The notes below the pieces were generated by a model, which saw only the letters and a list, made by a program, of their open reading frames with translations, searched no databases and was not told the DNA's origin. A DNA stretch of 64,000 nucleotides, taken from assembly GCF_028009165.1 (NCBI RefSeq), contig NC_079245.1:496001-560000 (forward strand). The letters run 5' to 3'. Made by a program: the position numbers and the translations under genes. The stretch is from Akanthomyces muscarius (lineage: Eukaryota; Ascomycota; Sordariomycetes; Hypocreales; Cordycipitaceae). Position 1 is the stretch's first letter. Each line of letters starts with the position of its first letter. Positions 32,381 to 43,669 of this stretch are shown here, in pieces.

Positions 32381-33196
32381 ATTTCACGCGGATGTGTATC
32401 TGGGAGAGGCGATTGGCGTTTGTCTGCGCGCAGGTTGATGATGGGAATAAAACGCAGAAGGACTAGAACGAGAGACGCGTTAAATCGGGCGGCGCAATTG
32501 GATTATAAGAAGAGAGAAAGAGGTGGGACTAGCCGTGCCAATTTCGTAGCCTTGTGTGTATTGCGGCAGGACCGATGGCTGATTGGGAAGTGTCCGGACT
32601 ATGAAAAGCGCCTTTCTACGTCATGTTCAAGCCTTGTTGAATAGAAAGGGGTGATAACCAACCCGCTAAGGTGTGGGTAATTGCCTTTTTTTTTTTTTTT
32701 TTTTTCCGCGCGACAGTGAGCCGATTCGGGGTTTCTGGCATGCCGGAGCCAATCCACCCGCCGCGACAAGTTGTCCGAACTCCGGATTCTTAGCCCAGGA
32801 TCCGTAGTCGCCCGCTTCTGCCCACATATACGGCCCAATCAATGCGGGCAAGGCGCAGCCCCGGTACCTCTTGGTGAGATCGGGGATCAACTCGGGACCG
32901 GGTCTGGTTTACGCGCCCGTCGATGTTTAAGATGGAGGGACCGCGGCCATGCGCCCCTCTGGGATTGTTGTGCGAAGGACTTGTCCCAGATCCGGAAGCC
33001 CTAGCCATGGGGACGGATTGGAAGGCAATCCGGATGAGGGCTAACGTGGATGGACTTGCTCCACAAAGTAAGTTATTGCAAGACCGAAAGAGAGGCAACG
33101 TCCTGGAGTAGGGGTCTTTCAAGTTTGCATACGGGATAGAGGGCGCAAATACAGTGCTAATGAAGATAGGGTGAGTTGGATGAACCGCGAACTACT
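32381..33196. other. Intergenic with poly-T tract and a possible gene relic
   Basis: A T run of about 22 bases lies at ~32684-32706. On the minus strand, 32908-32690 reads an open, protein-like stretch (PALIGPYMWAEAGDYGSWAK) that opens after a stop and runs into the A/T tract. I do not recognise the family. It could be the last exon of a lost gene or chance. Confidence 0.4.
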
Positions 33197-33245
33197 CTGC
33201 ACTATATGCTAGCGCTTAGCCTAACAAGTGCGACACTTTTTGTGG
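33197..33245 (+). repeat. Direct repeat, left copy
   Basis: CACTATATGCTAGCGCTTAG followed by CCTAACAAGTGCGACACTTTTTGTG matches 36168-36218 in the same orientation with about eight changes. The two copies bracket the DUF3176 gene. Confidence 0.75.
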
Positions 33246-33321
33246 CATGAATAGGGTGATTCAACCGACAGTCGGAACTCTGTCGCCGGCGCAATCGATA
33301 GCATCAGACGCATTGGCAGAA

Positions 33322-35498
33322 TCAAACCCTGGGCTCTTGGGAGGCGTGCCCGGAAGACCCTGCTGAGCAGCGGCGTCTTGCTGCGTAGGCATGGTCCTCC
33401 GCTCCATAGCCCGACTCTCTTTTCAGCTGCCACCGCCCATCCACGGCGGTAAAGGCCACCTGGACGTGTGCCGCGGCTTCATGCAGGTCCTCGCTAAGCT
33501 CCGTCGAAGGCCTCGCGCAGTCCTGACAGTCAAACGTGCTCCCCACATTCTGAAACGCGACGGCCAGCGTCGACGACTTCCAGCCCGCGCCCCAGCTGCT
33601 CCTGTGGTTTGCGACAATCACCATGAAGAAGAAGAGCATTTCGAGCAGCAGCAGGGTGGCGAGGAAGCTCAGGTACTTCCATTTCACGGTGATGCATGTT
33701 TCCGTCTTCCAGGCCGTCCCGCGCTGCTGTCGCAGACTGTCGCTGTCGGAAGGATTGGTGCGCATCTGGGTGGAGATGGCGAGGGCCATGCCCTCGGCAA
33801 ACTTGGAGACGCTGTCGACACTCATGTGGCCATTGTTCCACAGCCTTTGCAGCCACACGTCCCCGTAGAGGCCGTCTTTTTCATCCGTTTCCAGACGGCC
33901 TTGTTCGAAAAGCTTGATGGGGCCAATGAATTGCGAGAGCGCCGAGGCTGCAGCCCATCCCATTGTGTATACACACTCGTGCGGATACCAGGTGACGTGT
34001 GGTGACTCTCCCGAATCCATGTCGCTCTCTGCGGATGGGTTATACCACGCAACCGTGTTAGTATCCGTCTTGTTCTCTGTTCCAGTGCACAGCTTCCATT
34101 TGCCATCACCATGAAAGGAGCCATTGAGGGCGAGCGAGTAGTTGGTGTCCCGCTCTGCGGATAACAGAAACTGCTCGTCCAGCTTCTTCTCCCAGTATAC
34201 GCCGTCGGTAAAGCTCGCTGCAAAGGTTTGCACGCATGGGATGAAGGAAAATATAAAGGCAACAACAACTAAGTCCTCGGGCCAGGGGCTGCAGCTCATC
34301 TTTTTACAGCTAGGATCCGCAAAACCGATGGCAATCAGCTGCACGTCTCTTATGCTGTTAAATCCTTCATGCTCTTTGATGCCCGCGGGGAAGGAGTTGA
34401 TGGGCACCTGGATCCAATTCGTGTCCATCAACCTCCCCGGGGAAAGGGTTGCATTGTAGGGAATCGAATAGTTCCAGTTCGAGAGTCCAAAGCCTGCTTT
34501 CACCTCGTCGGATATGTCCCAGACGAGCGTGCACATTCCTAATGTGGTAAACGTAGCACCGTGATCACTAGCAAACGTGCAGTTCCTTGTGCTGCACGTG
34601 ACGGGCACGCTGACGGAGCTGTTAGCAGGCGGGTGCAGCACGCCCATGTACGCGGCGAGAGCCATGGGCGCGTCGAGAGTGAAGACGCCCCCGGGGCTGT
34701 AGGCTCGCCCAAACGCATTGTAGTTGTTGGCGCGGGGTATGGCGGCTTCTTGATCTGCCTCGCGCCAGCAGGGCTTGAGTGCGACAGTCGCCTGGGAGAA
34801 GGGATCTACGACAAGGGCAGTGAGAACCAGGAGTGCGCCAAAGCTAGCGAGGAGGTCCATGGAGCCTGCGCGTTGGAACTGCTTGAGCAGCATGACGGTG
34901 GCGCCCCATGGACCGCGACTTGCCTTGTCGTATGTGTCAAGGTCGACGAGGCTGCGTGACTGACGAGAGAACCAGAGCCACTTGAGCTGACTGATTCCTG
35001 TGTAATATGTAAGCCCCATACTTGAAATCATAGCAAGATGATGAGCTGCCCCGCACCTTCAGTCACGGGTAAAGCAAGCGAGCCTTTGAAGAGCGAGGAC
35101 AAGATGGCGACGACGGCATTGATGGGTATCGGAATCTTCCAGTCTGCGAGTAACTGGTCCTGATAAACGCGAAGAACGACAACAATGGAGATGAAGCTCG
35201 TGACACTGGCCAAAATAGAAAGCGACTCCCACTTCCACAAAGAAAGTACCCCGGGCTTTCTCTGCGCCTTTGACCCTGAGCCAGGTCCTGAGTCGTCAGT
35301 ATCAGTTGGGCTGAGAGCAATGTACTGCTTAGCATGGTTCTGTTTCGCATCCCCTGGCAGAATGTTGTGAGAGGGTGCAACTGGTTTCCGGTTGATCCTC
35401 ACGCGAGATTTCAGGGACGGCGGGGAGGCAGGATCATTGTAAGTGGCGCTACAGCTTTCAAGGTGGTTTGGATGCGAGGACGGGACTCGATGCTCCAT
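33322..35498 (-). CDS. DUF3176 membrane protein
   Basis: Minus-strand exons 35498-35057 and 34997-33322 (GTGCGG...ACACAG intron) give 705 residues. A polar N-terminus of ~95 residues precedes the DUF3176 core: WKWESLSILASVTSFISIVV, PIPINAVVAILSSLFKGSLA and, across the intron, PVTEGISQLKWLWFSR, then LDTYDKASRGPWG. These include two or three membrane segments, with a further one at ALLVLTALVVDPFSQ. A large, Cys-containing, potentially glycosylated loop (many NxS/T) follows, then a final membrane helix FLATLLLLEMLFFFMVIVAN and a cytoplasmic tail. The domain is fungus-specific and of unknown function. An additional short intron in the middle cannot be excluded. It lies between two direct repeats. 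Confidence 0.85.
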
Positions 35499-36167
35499 TT
35501 TTGCTTCTCTCGCCCTCGGAAATTTCGCGAAATGTGCCCAAGATGCTCCTTATAAGTCAAGAGCTTTTATGACGCAGTCATAAAAGCAAAACTTCGATGC
35601 TGCTCTGCTTGGAAATGCACATGGGAGAACCGCAGCACTGGCTTACTGACGAGGCTGCAGAGTCTGTCATTACCCCGCACCAAACACCATGCAATGGCAA
35701 TTTCACGCTGCTGCAGGGTTGGCGTTCGCATCACCAGACACCCCACAAGACAAGCAAATCGCCGAGGAGGAACGCGAGTGCATTAGCTTCGCAAGGCGTT
35801 TGGAGCGACTAGGCTGGACTGTTGTCAAGTTTTGGCACGCCTAGGAAATAGGCTCCAAAGCTTCTCTAGTAAACCTTGAGCAGGACATAACAGTGCAGGC
35901 AGTAGAAGAAACTCACAAAATCTAAAGTCCTAATGCACATGGTGCAATGCTGGTTACTTTGTGGATTGCATGCCGATAGAACGCCATGCTTGTTATGGAC
36001 CGTTAATAAGGATCAAGGTAAATAGACTCACTCTATAGAGCATTAAAAATTAAAAGAGAGGGTAATATCGTAAAGTAAAGGTCTATTGAATTATAATGCA
36101 AGGTGAAGAGCTTAACTAGATATAGGACTAATAATAGTATAATAACTGTTTAAAAAAACTAAATTGT
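35499..36167. other. Intergenic, right half AT-rich
   Basis: From ~35990 the sequence becomes rich in TA, TTAA and AAAG with no open frame, which resembles mutated repeat DNA (RIP-like). It runs directly into the right copy of the direct repeat. Confidence 0.5.
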
Positions 36168-36218
36168 ACTTTACACTATGTACTAGCGCCTAGCATACTA
36201 AGCGCGACACTTTTTGTG
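36168..36218 (+). repeat. Direct repeat, right copy
   Basis: CACTATGTACTAGCGCCTAG followed by CATACTAAGCGCGACACTTTTTGTG matches the copy at 33197-33245. It stands at the edge of an AT-rich segment, so it may be one end of a decayed element. Confidence 0.75.
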
Positions 36219-36526
36219 CCCAAGTCTTCACCCTCATACTGCTGTCAAATAGCTGTCCTTATGATGGAATGATTTCTTGATTCTCTGGTAGTTGATGACC
36301 TTGTGTCTTGAATGTCCATATTATGCTACACGTAGTGTTGATAACCGGGCCGAGCCAGTCACCTCGCAGCCATCCACGCAGAGGCTGTTCGACACGAGTA
36401 AGCCAAGATCATCGTCTCAGGCGCGGTTACGGCAGTGAAACAATTGAGTCAGTAGGCCGTTGTGTGCCAAGCCCCACTACCTAAACGACCTTAAAATGTA
36501 GCTCTTACCGACTCGGTGTGTTGCAT

Positions 36527-37295
36527 TCAAACTTTTCGAGCGCAATCTGTGGCTGCCTTTGAAGACTTCGTCAACGTCCACACGTACAGCGTAACCATGT
36601 CCCCATCATTCTTTGGGAACCTGTCGGGTTCCTCAAACGCCTTGACAAGCTTCCATCCCGTTTTACGAAGCACATTGTGGCTAGCCTTGTTGCGCGCCTG
36701 GGTGATGGCCACGATACACTCCTTGGCGCCGCCCATGTTCTCATGTCGATCGATCGTCTCGACATCTACCGCGACGTCTGTCTGCATTCTCGGCAGCGCC
36801 CAGTAGGCTTCCAGGAACGCGTTGACAAACTCGGTCGCATAGCCCTTGCCTTGCGCCTCTTTGCGGAGCATATATCCGAGCTCAGGCCATCCGACCTTTC
36901 CGGCCCGCAGGTGGCAGCCCCCCGTTCCAACGAGAACGTCTGTATCGGCATCTGCAATGACAAAGTCAAAGTTTTCATTGCCTTGTGGCGCTAGCTTCTT
37001 TACTAGCCAAGCTTGTGTTTCCGCGCGGTCCAAGTCTACGACGCCCTTGTGTGTGTACGCCATCACTTCGGGCTGCCGTCGTAGCTCATAGAGGGCCTCG
37101 AGGTCGCTAGCGCGGTGCTCACGGATAAGCAGCCGCCCGCTCTTGATGTGCCTGCGGTCCGATACGAGAGGATATGGTAAACTTGGAAGGGTGCTCTGCA
37201 CGGTGACAAAGTTCTTTTCCGTCACTGGCGGCTCCTTTCGCGGCGGTCTTAGTCACTAAACTCTACTGAACCACAGGCCGCCAGCTACTTACCAT
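36527..37295 (-). CDS. GNAT-family N-acetyltransferase
   Basis: The open frame 37234-36527 lacks an ATG near its start. A minus-strand ATG at 37295-37293 is followed at once by GTAAGT, and the acceptor at 37235 restores the frame (M-EPPVTEKNFV), giving 236 residues. So the start codon is the whole coding part of exon 1. The core matches the RimJ/RimL-like Acetyltransf_3 layout: SGRLLIREHRASDLEALYEL, FDFVIADADTDVLVGTGGCH, ELGYMLRKEAQGKGYATEFV (the acetyl-CoA loop R-K-x-A-x-G-K-G-Y-A) and NKASHNVLRKTGWKLV. It transfers acetyl from acetyl-CoA to an amine; substrate unknown. In-frame GTG at 37225 is a less likely start. Confidence 0.83.
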
Positions 37296-37985
37296 GATGT
37301 TTCTGGCCGGTTTGCTGGACAGATGACCAAGTCAGCAGAAGAAGGAAAGTTTCAATTTTGGGGGAGACGGAAGAATAATTTGGAGTACTGCAGAGTATGC
37401 ACTTGCGCATTGTTATGTTGAAAACGCAAACATCACCGAGCTGCAAACATCACCGAGCTGCAAAGGCAGCAGTACCCGCTCCCAGCCTAGTACTGATCGT
37501 CCGCAGCAACTACCCATTATTTCGGCGGTGATGTTCGGAGTTACTGCAGGCGCCGAGTTGCTAGACTGAAAGCCACTGCAGATAGCTACGTGACCTCATT
37601 TCGCTCGGAGGGTTCCCTAAATGGCCTTGACGTAGATCCATAGCGAGCTACATAGCGAACTAGTCACCTTCGACGACCTGCCCTCGAGCATCATACAGAA
37701 AATAGATACAGCGCAAAAACTGATGGATGTTTATCATTATGCACTTTATCAGGCATTTTGGGTGGTTTATCGAATCCACCCCCTATAAGCAACGTTCGAC
37801 GCGCACGCTGCAACGCCCGGCCTTCGTCTCAGCCCGAAACCGCCTACTTCTAGTCAAGTGATTCTTCTTGCTGTGACTGCTGCTCGACATCGATTTAATC
37901 TTGAAGAGCTTGCTTGCCAGGTCTAAGCATTATCCTGATCACCTGCGTGCACAAGATGGACTCCGTTGCTTTGACCGGCGCGCCA
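37296..37985. other. Intergenic
   Basis: Promoter of the GNAT gene and 3' flank of the peptidase. A short tandem duplication, GCAAACATCACCGAGCT, occurs twice at ~37425-37460. No gene seen. Confidence 0.5.
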
Positions 37986-40380
37986 TCATACCACAGCATT
38001 GAGAATACCGATGCTCTCCAAAAAGGCATCTAAATTTGGCTCTCGTCCAAGATAGGCGGTAAGCATCTCCTTTTCGTCCATGCTGCCGCCTTTGTCTAAC
38101 ACCATCTGTCTGTATCGCAGGCCTGCTTGTGCGCTCAGAGGGTCCTTGACGAAACATGTCCTCCAGATATCCGCTGCCAGCATTCGAGTTCTAACACCTT
38201 GTAAGCATGGGGAACCGGCTCATCGAGGACACGTCCAGGTTTCAACCAGAACGATATAACACTCACGACGTGTAACTGTAGTAATTTGCCTCCTGACCAT
38301 AGACAAAGTGAGGCGTGGTGCAATACCCATGTCCTTTAACGCTCCCGTCTTCCAGTCCCTGCAGGCCGGAAATCTTACTTATGCAGGCGTAGTATTCCTT
38401 TGCAATGTCCAAGTCCTCAAGTTCTTTATGAGATGCTGGGTTATAAACCTTCATGTCGAATAATGCCAATCCAACTTGACGAGCAGTGGAAAGACCCACA
38501 TTCAGCATCTTCGCCGCAACGAGTGCCGTGACGAACGCATTGGGTATTTTTTCTTCGGGCATATTTGCTGCCTCCGGGTTTTGGCGTTTCCATTGGCCTC
38601 TATACTGTTTCGACAGATGCGAGTAGTGGCAGCTCATACTCTTCAAGGTCTCAGGAAGCCAACACCAAAATTCAAGGAGCTGGCTAGGTGCTTCAATAAA
38701 GTCTCGTCTGCCACGCCATCCGTGAAACATGGCGTATTTTGTGCGGCCCATCAAGTCATGCATTCCTTCAAAGAGAAAGTTTAGCGCGGAGCGAGGTATC
38801 TGTCGGTTCCGCACATTACCCACCGTGCCCAAGTTCATGGAATATGGTTACCACGTCGGAATGCTGCAATAGAGATGGGGCATCTTCGGTAGGAGCGGGC
38901 ACGTTACATATCAAGGCCGTAGCGCTGGGAACATACTTACCGTGCCTGTCAGTGTAGCTCTGTAAAAGCAAACTTTGTAAGCCGTCGAGTCCCAATCGAA
39001 AAAAAAAACTTGATGCCATGTACAAAAATGCAGACTTACTGGTCGGACAGGAAAGTTTGCAGCATGATTGTACTTGCCTACCCTCGGATACAAGTCCGTA
39101 TATAGGAACCCGACAAAAGTCTGGTCTACCAAGTCCACCACGCGAAACACTTTGACGTCCTCATGCCACACCTCCACATCACTTCTATCGATCAACTCAG
39201 TAATTTGCAGCGAGAATAACCTTTCGAAGATGCTCAACATCCTAGGCAGCACGAAATCTGTCGGGAAATACTCGGCCGCCAAGTCCTTTTCCACGTATCG
39301 GTCCAGGAGCATTTTTTCGTGGTAGAAAGGAAAATCCCAGAGGTGAATCGGGTTGCCATTGCTGCTCAACTCCTGCATTGTTTCCAATTCCTTCGCCACC
39401 AACGGCTGAAGTTGCCGACCGATATCATCGAGGAATGTCATGACTGCTTGGGGAGACTTCATCATTCGACGATGCACAAGTTGCTGGTGGTACGACGAGT
39501 AGCCGAGCATGCGCGCCGACTCGTCTCTAATCAGAACTATGTTCTTAAATAGAGCGACATTTTCGAAATAAAGCTGTTCTCGGGCGGCAAAAATCCTCCG
39601 GCGGGTTTTCTCGACCTTGCACTGCCTGAGAACGACGGTTGCTGTCGTTCTGTAGAGGTGAACGCATCGTTGGCCCAAGTCATTGCTGTCCAATCCTCCA
39701 AGAGTTGCTTTCGACAAGCCGTTCAATTCGTCTTCATAGAACCAAAGGCTCCCTGGATCAAGTCCCAGATTCTTTATAAAATCGGCTGTAAGCTCCGAGC
39801 AGCGCCTCGTAAGTTTCGCTAGACTATTTCGTTTTTCCGCGGGCAACTTCAGTCCATGGTCTATACATTGTTCATGTAAAACAGACAGCAATCTCTCCGC
39901 CTCTTCGTCCAAATGTCGTGGTCTCGCCTGCTTGACACTGTCGATTAATTCAAAGACACCTTCAGATTGGTAAACAATCTCGATCGCTGTCAGAACGCGC
40001 TGCGCTGCTTCGGACGCGGCGGTTCGCACATCAGCCAAGGGAGAGACACTCTCAAGTAACTGAATGGGGGCCAGCCCCTCGTCTAGTTCGTTGAAGATAT
40101 GGCCTATTGGAACAACAGTGTTTTCAAAGGTCGAGTCTCGGGTCGTAACAGATTTTAAAAGTTCATCAATGCCATGGTGAAGTTGTTGAACTAGTTTCTC
40201 TGCCCTGACGAATATCTCGCCGGGAGTATAGTTGAGCTTCAGCGAGGGAGGGAGCATGATTGTAGGACTGAGAGCAGATGAGTCTTCACGAATGCGCTTG
40301 ATAGTTGAACAAGTCAGTGTCTGGTAATGTGCTTGTTGAAAAGGGCGCTCAGCTATTCCGTTTCCTTTAAGACCCACCAT
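37986..40380 (-). CDS. M3-family zinc oligopeptidase (saccharolysin/thimet-like)
   Basis: Minus-strand exons 40380-39040, 38959-38824, 38765-38267 and 38190-37986 join in phase to 726 residues. The zinc site HELGH (residues ~488-492, in TIFHELGHGMHDL) is formed across intron 2, and the third ligand Glu lies in FIEAPSQLLE downstream. Family features include RRMMKSPQAVMTFLDDI, GFLYTDLYPRVGKYNHAANF and HFVYGQEANYYSYT...MLAADIW. M3 peptidases cut short peptides in the cytosol or mitochondria. The first Met gives ~40 residues of poorly conserved leader (MVGLKGNGIAERPF); the Met at MLPPSLKLNYTPGE may be the true start. Within exon 2 there is a GTAAGT that would break the frame, so I read through it. 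Confidence 0.88.
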
Positions 40381-40703
40381 GGGTCAGGTGGCACGGTCAC
40401 GCGCAGTGAAAGGATTCTCCGAGGACAACAGTTTTGCTTAGCTCGGTTACTTATGTATATCTATTGATCTGTGGTCGATATGCGACTGTGGTCCAAGTTG
40501 TAGAGCTGGGGCTGACAGGCAGACATACGGGCAGGACGGACAGACCATTTCGCAACTCTTAGACTGGCTCCAGTAAGACGCCACTGCATGTCCTCGACGA
40601 CCAGCAATTTTTGCTCTTGGCGAGAGCAGGGTTAAAATCACAAGATTGGATACGTAAGGCACGAGGTCGGAATTTGGACGTATATAAACATTCAAATTTG
40701 CTT

Positions 40704-41165
40704 TTAAACACAATACGTGATTGCTACTCGTCGCCTGGCAGAATATGAAGTGAGCCTGTAGTGCGCTGAAGTCGAAGTAGCGTCCGCTCTCGGGCTGCAT
40801 AAAGATCTGTAGACTAGCAGACGTTCATAAACGAGGTGCCAAAGAACGAGGATATTTATTTGTCGTCTAAGGTGATGTAATATTCTTCTGCTCGTAAATT
40901 CAGAAACCCATCTCTTCATATACGAAGAAACGCCCTGAAAGAAAATCGTGGCGTCGTCGTTATAGCTCATGTTCTCGGGATAATAGTTGCCGCAATGCGA
41001 GGCGCCCCTGAGCATATATACAGGGGATTCTTCAGTGCCTTTCAGCGGACCGCCGGGACGGTCGGGAGAGGAAACAGTGGCGTGTAGCCACGGATCTCTG
41101 TCGCCGCTCACCCAAATCACTGGAGTGGTATTGAAAGCAGACTAACCACCCGTCCAGCGGTTAAC
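40704..41165 (-). pseudogene. 3' remnant of an S28-type serine peptidase
   Basis: The minus strand reads VNRWTGG, a TAG stop where the family usually has Trp, then SAFNTTPVIWVSGDRDPWLH and SVSSPDRPGGPLKGTEESPV and GASHCGNY. These are the Asp (GDRDPW) and His (ASHCG) regions of the catalytic triad in fungal S28 (prolyl carboxypeptidase-like) peptidases. The nucleophile region and all N-terminal sequence are missing; upstream is only an A/T homopolymer. After WVSEF the frame continues with unrelated residues to 40704. No active enzyme can result. Confidence 0.72.
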
Positions 41166-41166
41166 T

Positions 41167-41168
<2 letters not shown>

Positions 41169-41199
<31 letters not shown>
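41169..41199 (+). repeat. Poly-T tract, about 30 bases
   Basis: A nearly uninterrupted T run directly at the broken end of the S28 remnant. Read on the minus strand it is poly-A. Confidence 0.9.
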
Positions 41200-42577
41200 C
41201 TTTAACTTCGTCCATGTTTCTAACCATATTTGTATCTACCCACATCTGCAATGTCGCCGCACGTTTGGTCGATTGCGTAGTCGCACGTAAGCAGTCTCGA
41301 CCTTACTCAGCATATAAAGAATTCCAGCGAAGGCGACAAGGCTACAGTTGAGTCGACATTGCTCCAACGAGAGCCTTATTCTTCCCTCACCTAGGAATTT
41401 AGAAATAACGTTAGGCTAGTGGCAGGAGCTAAGTTCTCTTGCACCAATGGTATACATAGAAAAATGTTATTATCCACGGCGACCACCCAAGTTGGAAGAG
41501 CAGAAATGTAGGAGAGAAATGCAAGAGAGAAATGCAAGAGAGAAAAAACGTTTGTGAACTTTTATCTTGAGGCAGTTCTGAGCCTGTCGTATAGGCCTAT
41601 TCAGTAGCAATGTGCTCTGGGGCGCGGCTGATAATCCACTAACTACGTGATTCGAACTCGACAGTTCCTACGTTTACCTTCTTATTACGAGGGGCACAAT
41701 ACCTCTTGCCATATCAGTCTCCTGGAATTTTGCATTTTGTATCTCATATCTCTGCTAGGGCTATCTTCCTGCGGCAGGAATTAGTATGATGTACTTCGCT
41801 GGTCTAGATTGCAAGGCATGTGCAAACTGTGGCGTAACGTTATAACTAGAACCTTGCCGACACCTGCTTTTAGAACGGTGCAGTACCACGCTTTGTTGGC
41901 GGACCCGGTCCTTAACTCAGGCTTTGCTATGCCTTATTATAGTGGGTGAAACCTCCGAAAGTGCATAGTTACTGCGTTAAAGGTGCAGAAGGCATATAGA
42001 GTATAGTAGCAGTCGTACAGAATTAAAGGCTACATCTTCATCGCAGTCCTGGGACACGCAAAGTCTTGGCCTTGGGCGAGATCCTCAAGGACAGATGAAT
42101 CCGCCAGCTGCAAGAACACGAAGGTTCGCGACGTTCCCTTGTTTCATGGGATACATCCTTTGGCGTCTCAACATTATATTTATGTATACCCCCTCTTTTG
42201 AGGGTTAGCACGGCATAGAGATTGACAATATTGCTCCAGCCCCGCCATCCGCACTGCACCGATGTCGGGAACTGTCTCTGCCAGCTTTTCAATTCGCTAA
42301 GGTGTATTATCTATTAAGCACAAATCATGCTAATACACCAAGGTATTTGCGCGACATATGCTAGTAGAGGAAAGGTGGTGGTGGGATGTTGAAAAGGTAA
42401 TGTCTGTGTGAAGATGACAACCGTTCTAGCAAAGTTCCGTCGGGGTTTTGCCAGCAGCTTTGCGCGGGCTAATAGCGAAGCGTTGATTATGCCACTACTA
42501 GACGTAGTACTGAGTTGAGTTTTGAACCCGAGCATCGATTCTGCAAATGTTGTATGTGAGTCTCCAAACCGCCACGT
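41200..42577. other. Intergenic, no gene seen
   Basis: About 1.4 kb of gene-poor DNA. A small tandem repeat of GAGAGAAATGCAA occurs at ~41510-41545. No domain was recognised on either strand. Confidence 0.55.
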
Positions 42578-43669
42578 CTAAGTCAAGTGAAGCTGATGGT
42601 CCTGAATGACGCTTCCAACTACAGCAAACGCCTTGCTACGCGCCTGAAGTGTCCTGGTCTCATCAGCTAACGTGATCAAACCCTTCCACAATGCCCAGCC
42701 TCTAGCGCGTGCCCAAGTAGCAGCGTCCTGCGCGACTGCATCCTTGAATCGCCGACGGGCCGAGCCCGCAAAGACTGTCCAGGCCGGAACCAAATCGCAG
42801 GCTGGGTCGCCAACGCCGCAAGTTCCAAAGTCAATCACGGCGACGAGGTATCCGTCGTCCCCGACGAGCAAGTTGGCCGCCGACAAATCGCCATGAAACC
42901 ACACGGGGGGCTTCTCCCACTCCTTTTCGGCCAAGGCAGCCGTCCATACCTGAGCTGCAGCGGCCGCAGCAGACGAGAATCTCGAGTCGGAGCGCACTGC
43001 CGCCAGGGCCTGCATCGTCTCGTCATGATAACGATGCAACGAGCAGCCACGAAACCAGCAGTGGGCCCCGGCGACTGGCCCGTCGGTCGCGTCGCACTTC
43101 TGAAGCGCCTGGATAAACTGACCGAGCGAAGCGGCGATCGCATCCCAGTCAGCGACTTCTTCCTGCCGCGATTCCAAGGTGGCACCTGGGATCCATCCCC
43201 GAACGGACCACGCATATGGGTAGCCTTGCCCGGGTCGTCCGCGGGCCTTGACCGACGGGATCTCCAGGGGCAGGGCGAGTGCCAGCTCTTCTAGCCATCG
43301 ATCCTCCTTGGCGACGCCTTGCTCGTAGGCAGCGGCCGTGGGTAGCCTTGCCGTCAGACTACGGCCGAGGCGATACGTGCGGTTATCCTGACCATCCTCT
43401 GCGACGGGTTTCACGGGCAAGCCGCTCCAACGAGGAAACTGAGAATCTATCAAGCGCTGCACGAGAGAGGCCGTGATGCCAGCGCGACCGTCTAATGGGT
43501 CATCAATTGTCGTTGTTGATCGTGGTGGTGGTGTGATGGGGTGGAAAGGCCGAGACGTTGTTTGGAAGCACGCAGCCCGCAACGACCGGCGCCAGACCGC
43601 GGCTACTGCCGCTCTGGGAGACAAATTTGTTGAAGAATAGGACGGCAAACATGAAGAGATTCGAGGCAT
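42578..43669 (-). CDS. Aminoglycoside-phosphotransferase-like kinase, bacterial in style
   Basis: One uninterrupted ORF of 363 residues. Residues ~60-360 form an APH-type kinase: GLPVKPVAEDGQDNRTYRLG at the nucleotide loop, catalytic HGDLSAANLLV (H259, D261), and a metal-binding DFGTCGVGDPACD (D280), followed by FKDAVAQDAATWARARGWAL. The last segments resemble actinobacterial and proteobacterial APH-family proteins far more than fungal kinases I know. The first ~58 residues are Ser/Arg/Pro-rich with few acids and may be a mitochondrial leader added after transfer. Natural substrates of such enzymes are mostly unknown; they are small molecules with hydroxyl groups, not necessarily antibiotics. 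No intron and rather high GC support recent or bacterial origin, but this is inference. Confidence 0.88.
   Translation of the reverse strand: MPRISSCLPSYSSTNLSPRAAVAAVWRRSLRAACFQTTSRPFHPITPPPRSTTTIDDPLDGRAGITASLVQRLIDSQFPRWSGLPVKPVAEDGQDNRTYRLGRSLTARLPTAAAYEQGVAKEDRWLEELALALPLEIPSVKARGRPGQGYPYAWSVRGWIPGATLESRQEEVADWDAIAASLGQFIQALQKCDATDGPVAGAHCWFRGCSLHRYHDETMQALAAVRSDSRFSSAAAAAAQVWTAALAEKEWEKPPVWFHGDLSAANLLVGDDGYLVAVIDFGTCGVGDPACDLVPAWTVFAGSARRRFKDAVAQDAATWARARGWALWKGLITLADETRTLQARSKAFAVVGSVIQDHQLHLT

Noticed and set aside
33197..36218. LTR retrotransposon
   Set aside because: The direct repeats are only ~45 bp and there is no reverse transcriptase, integrase or primer site between them.
38891..38945. 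Extra intron in the M3 peptidase starting at the GTAAGT near 38940
   Set aside because: Reading through gives the expected sequence (HGKYVPSATALICNVP) up to the zinc site; splicing would delete it.
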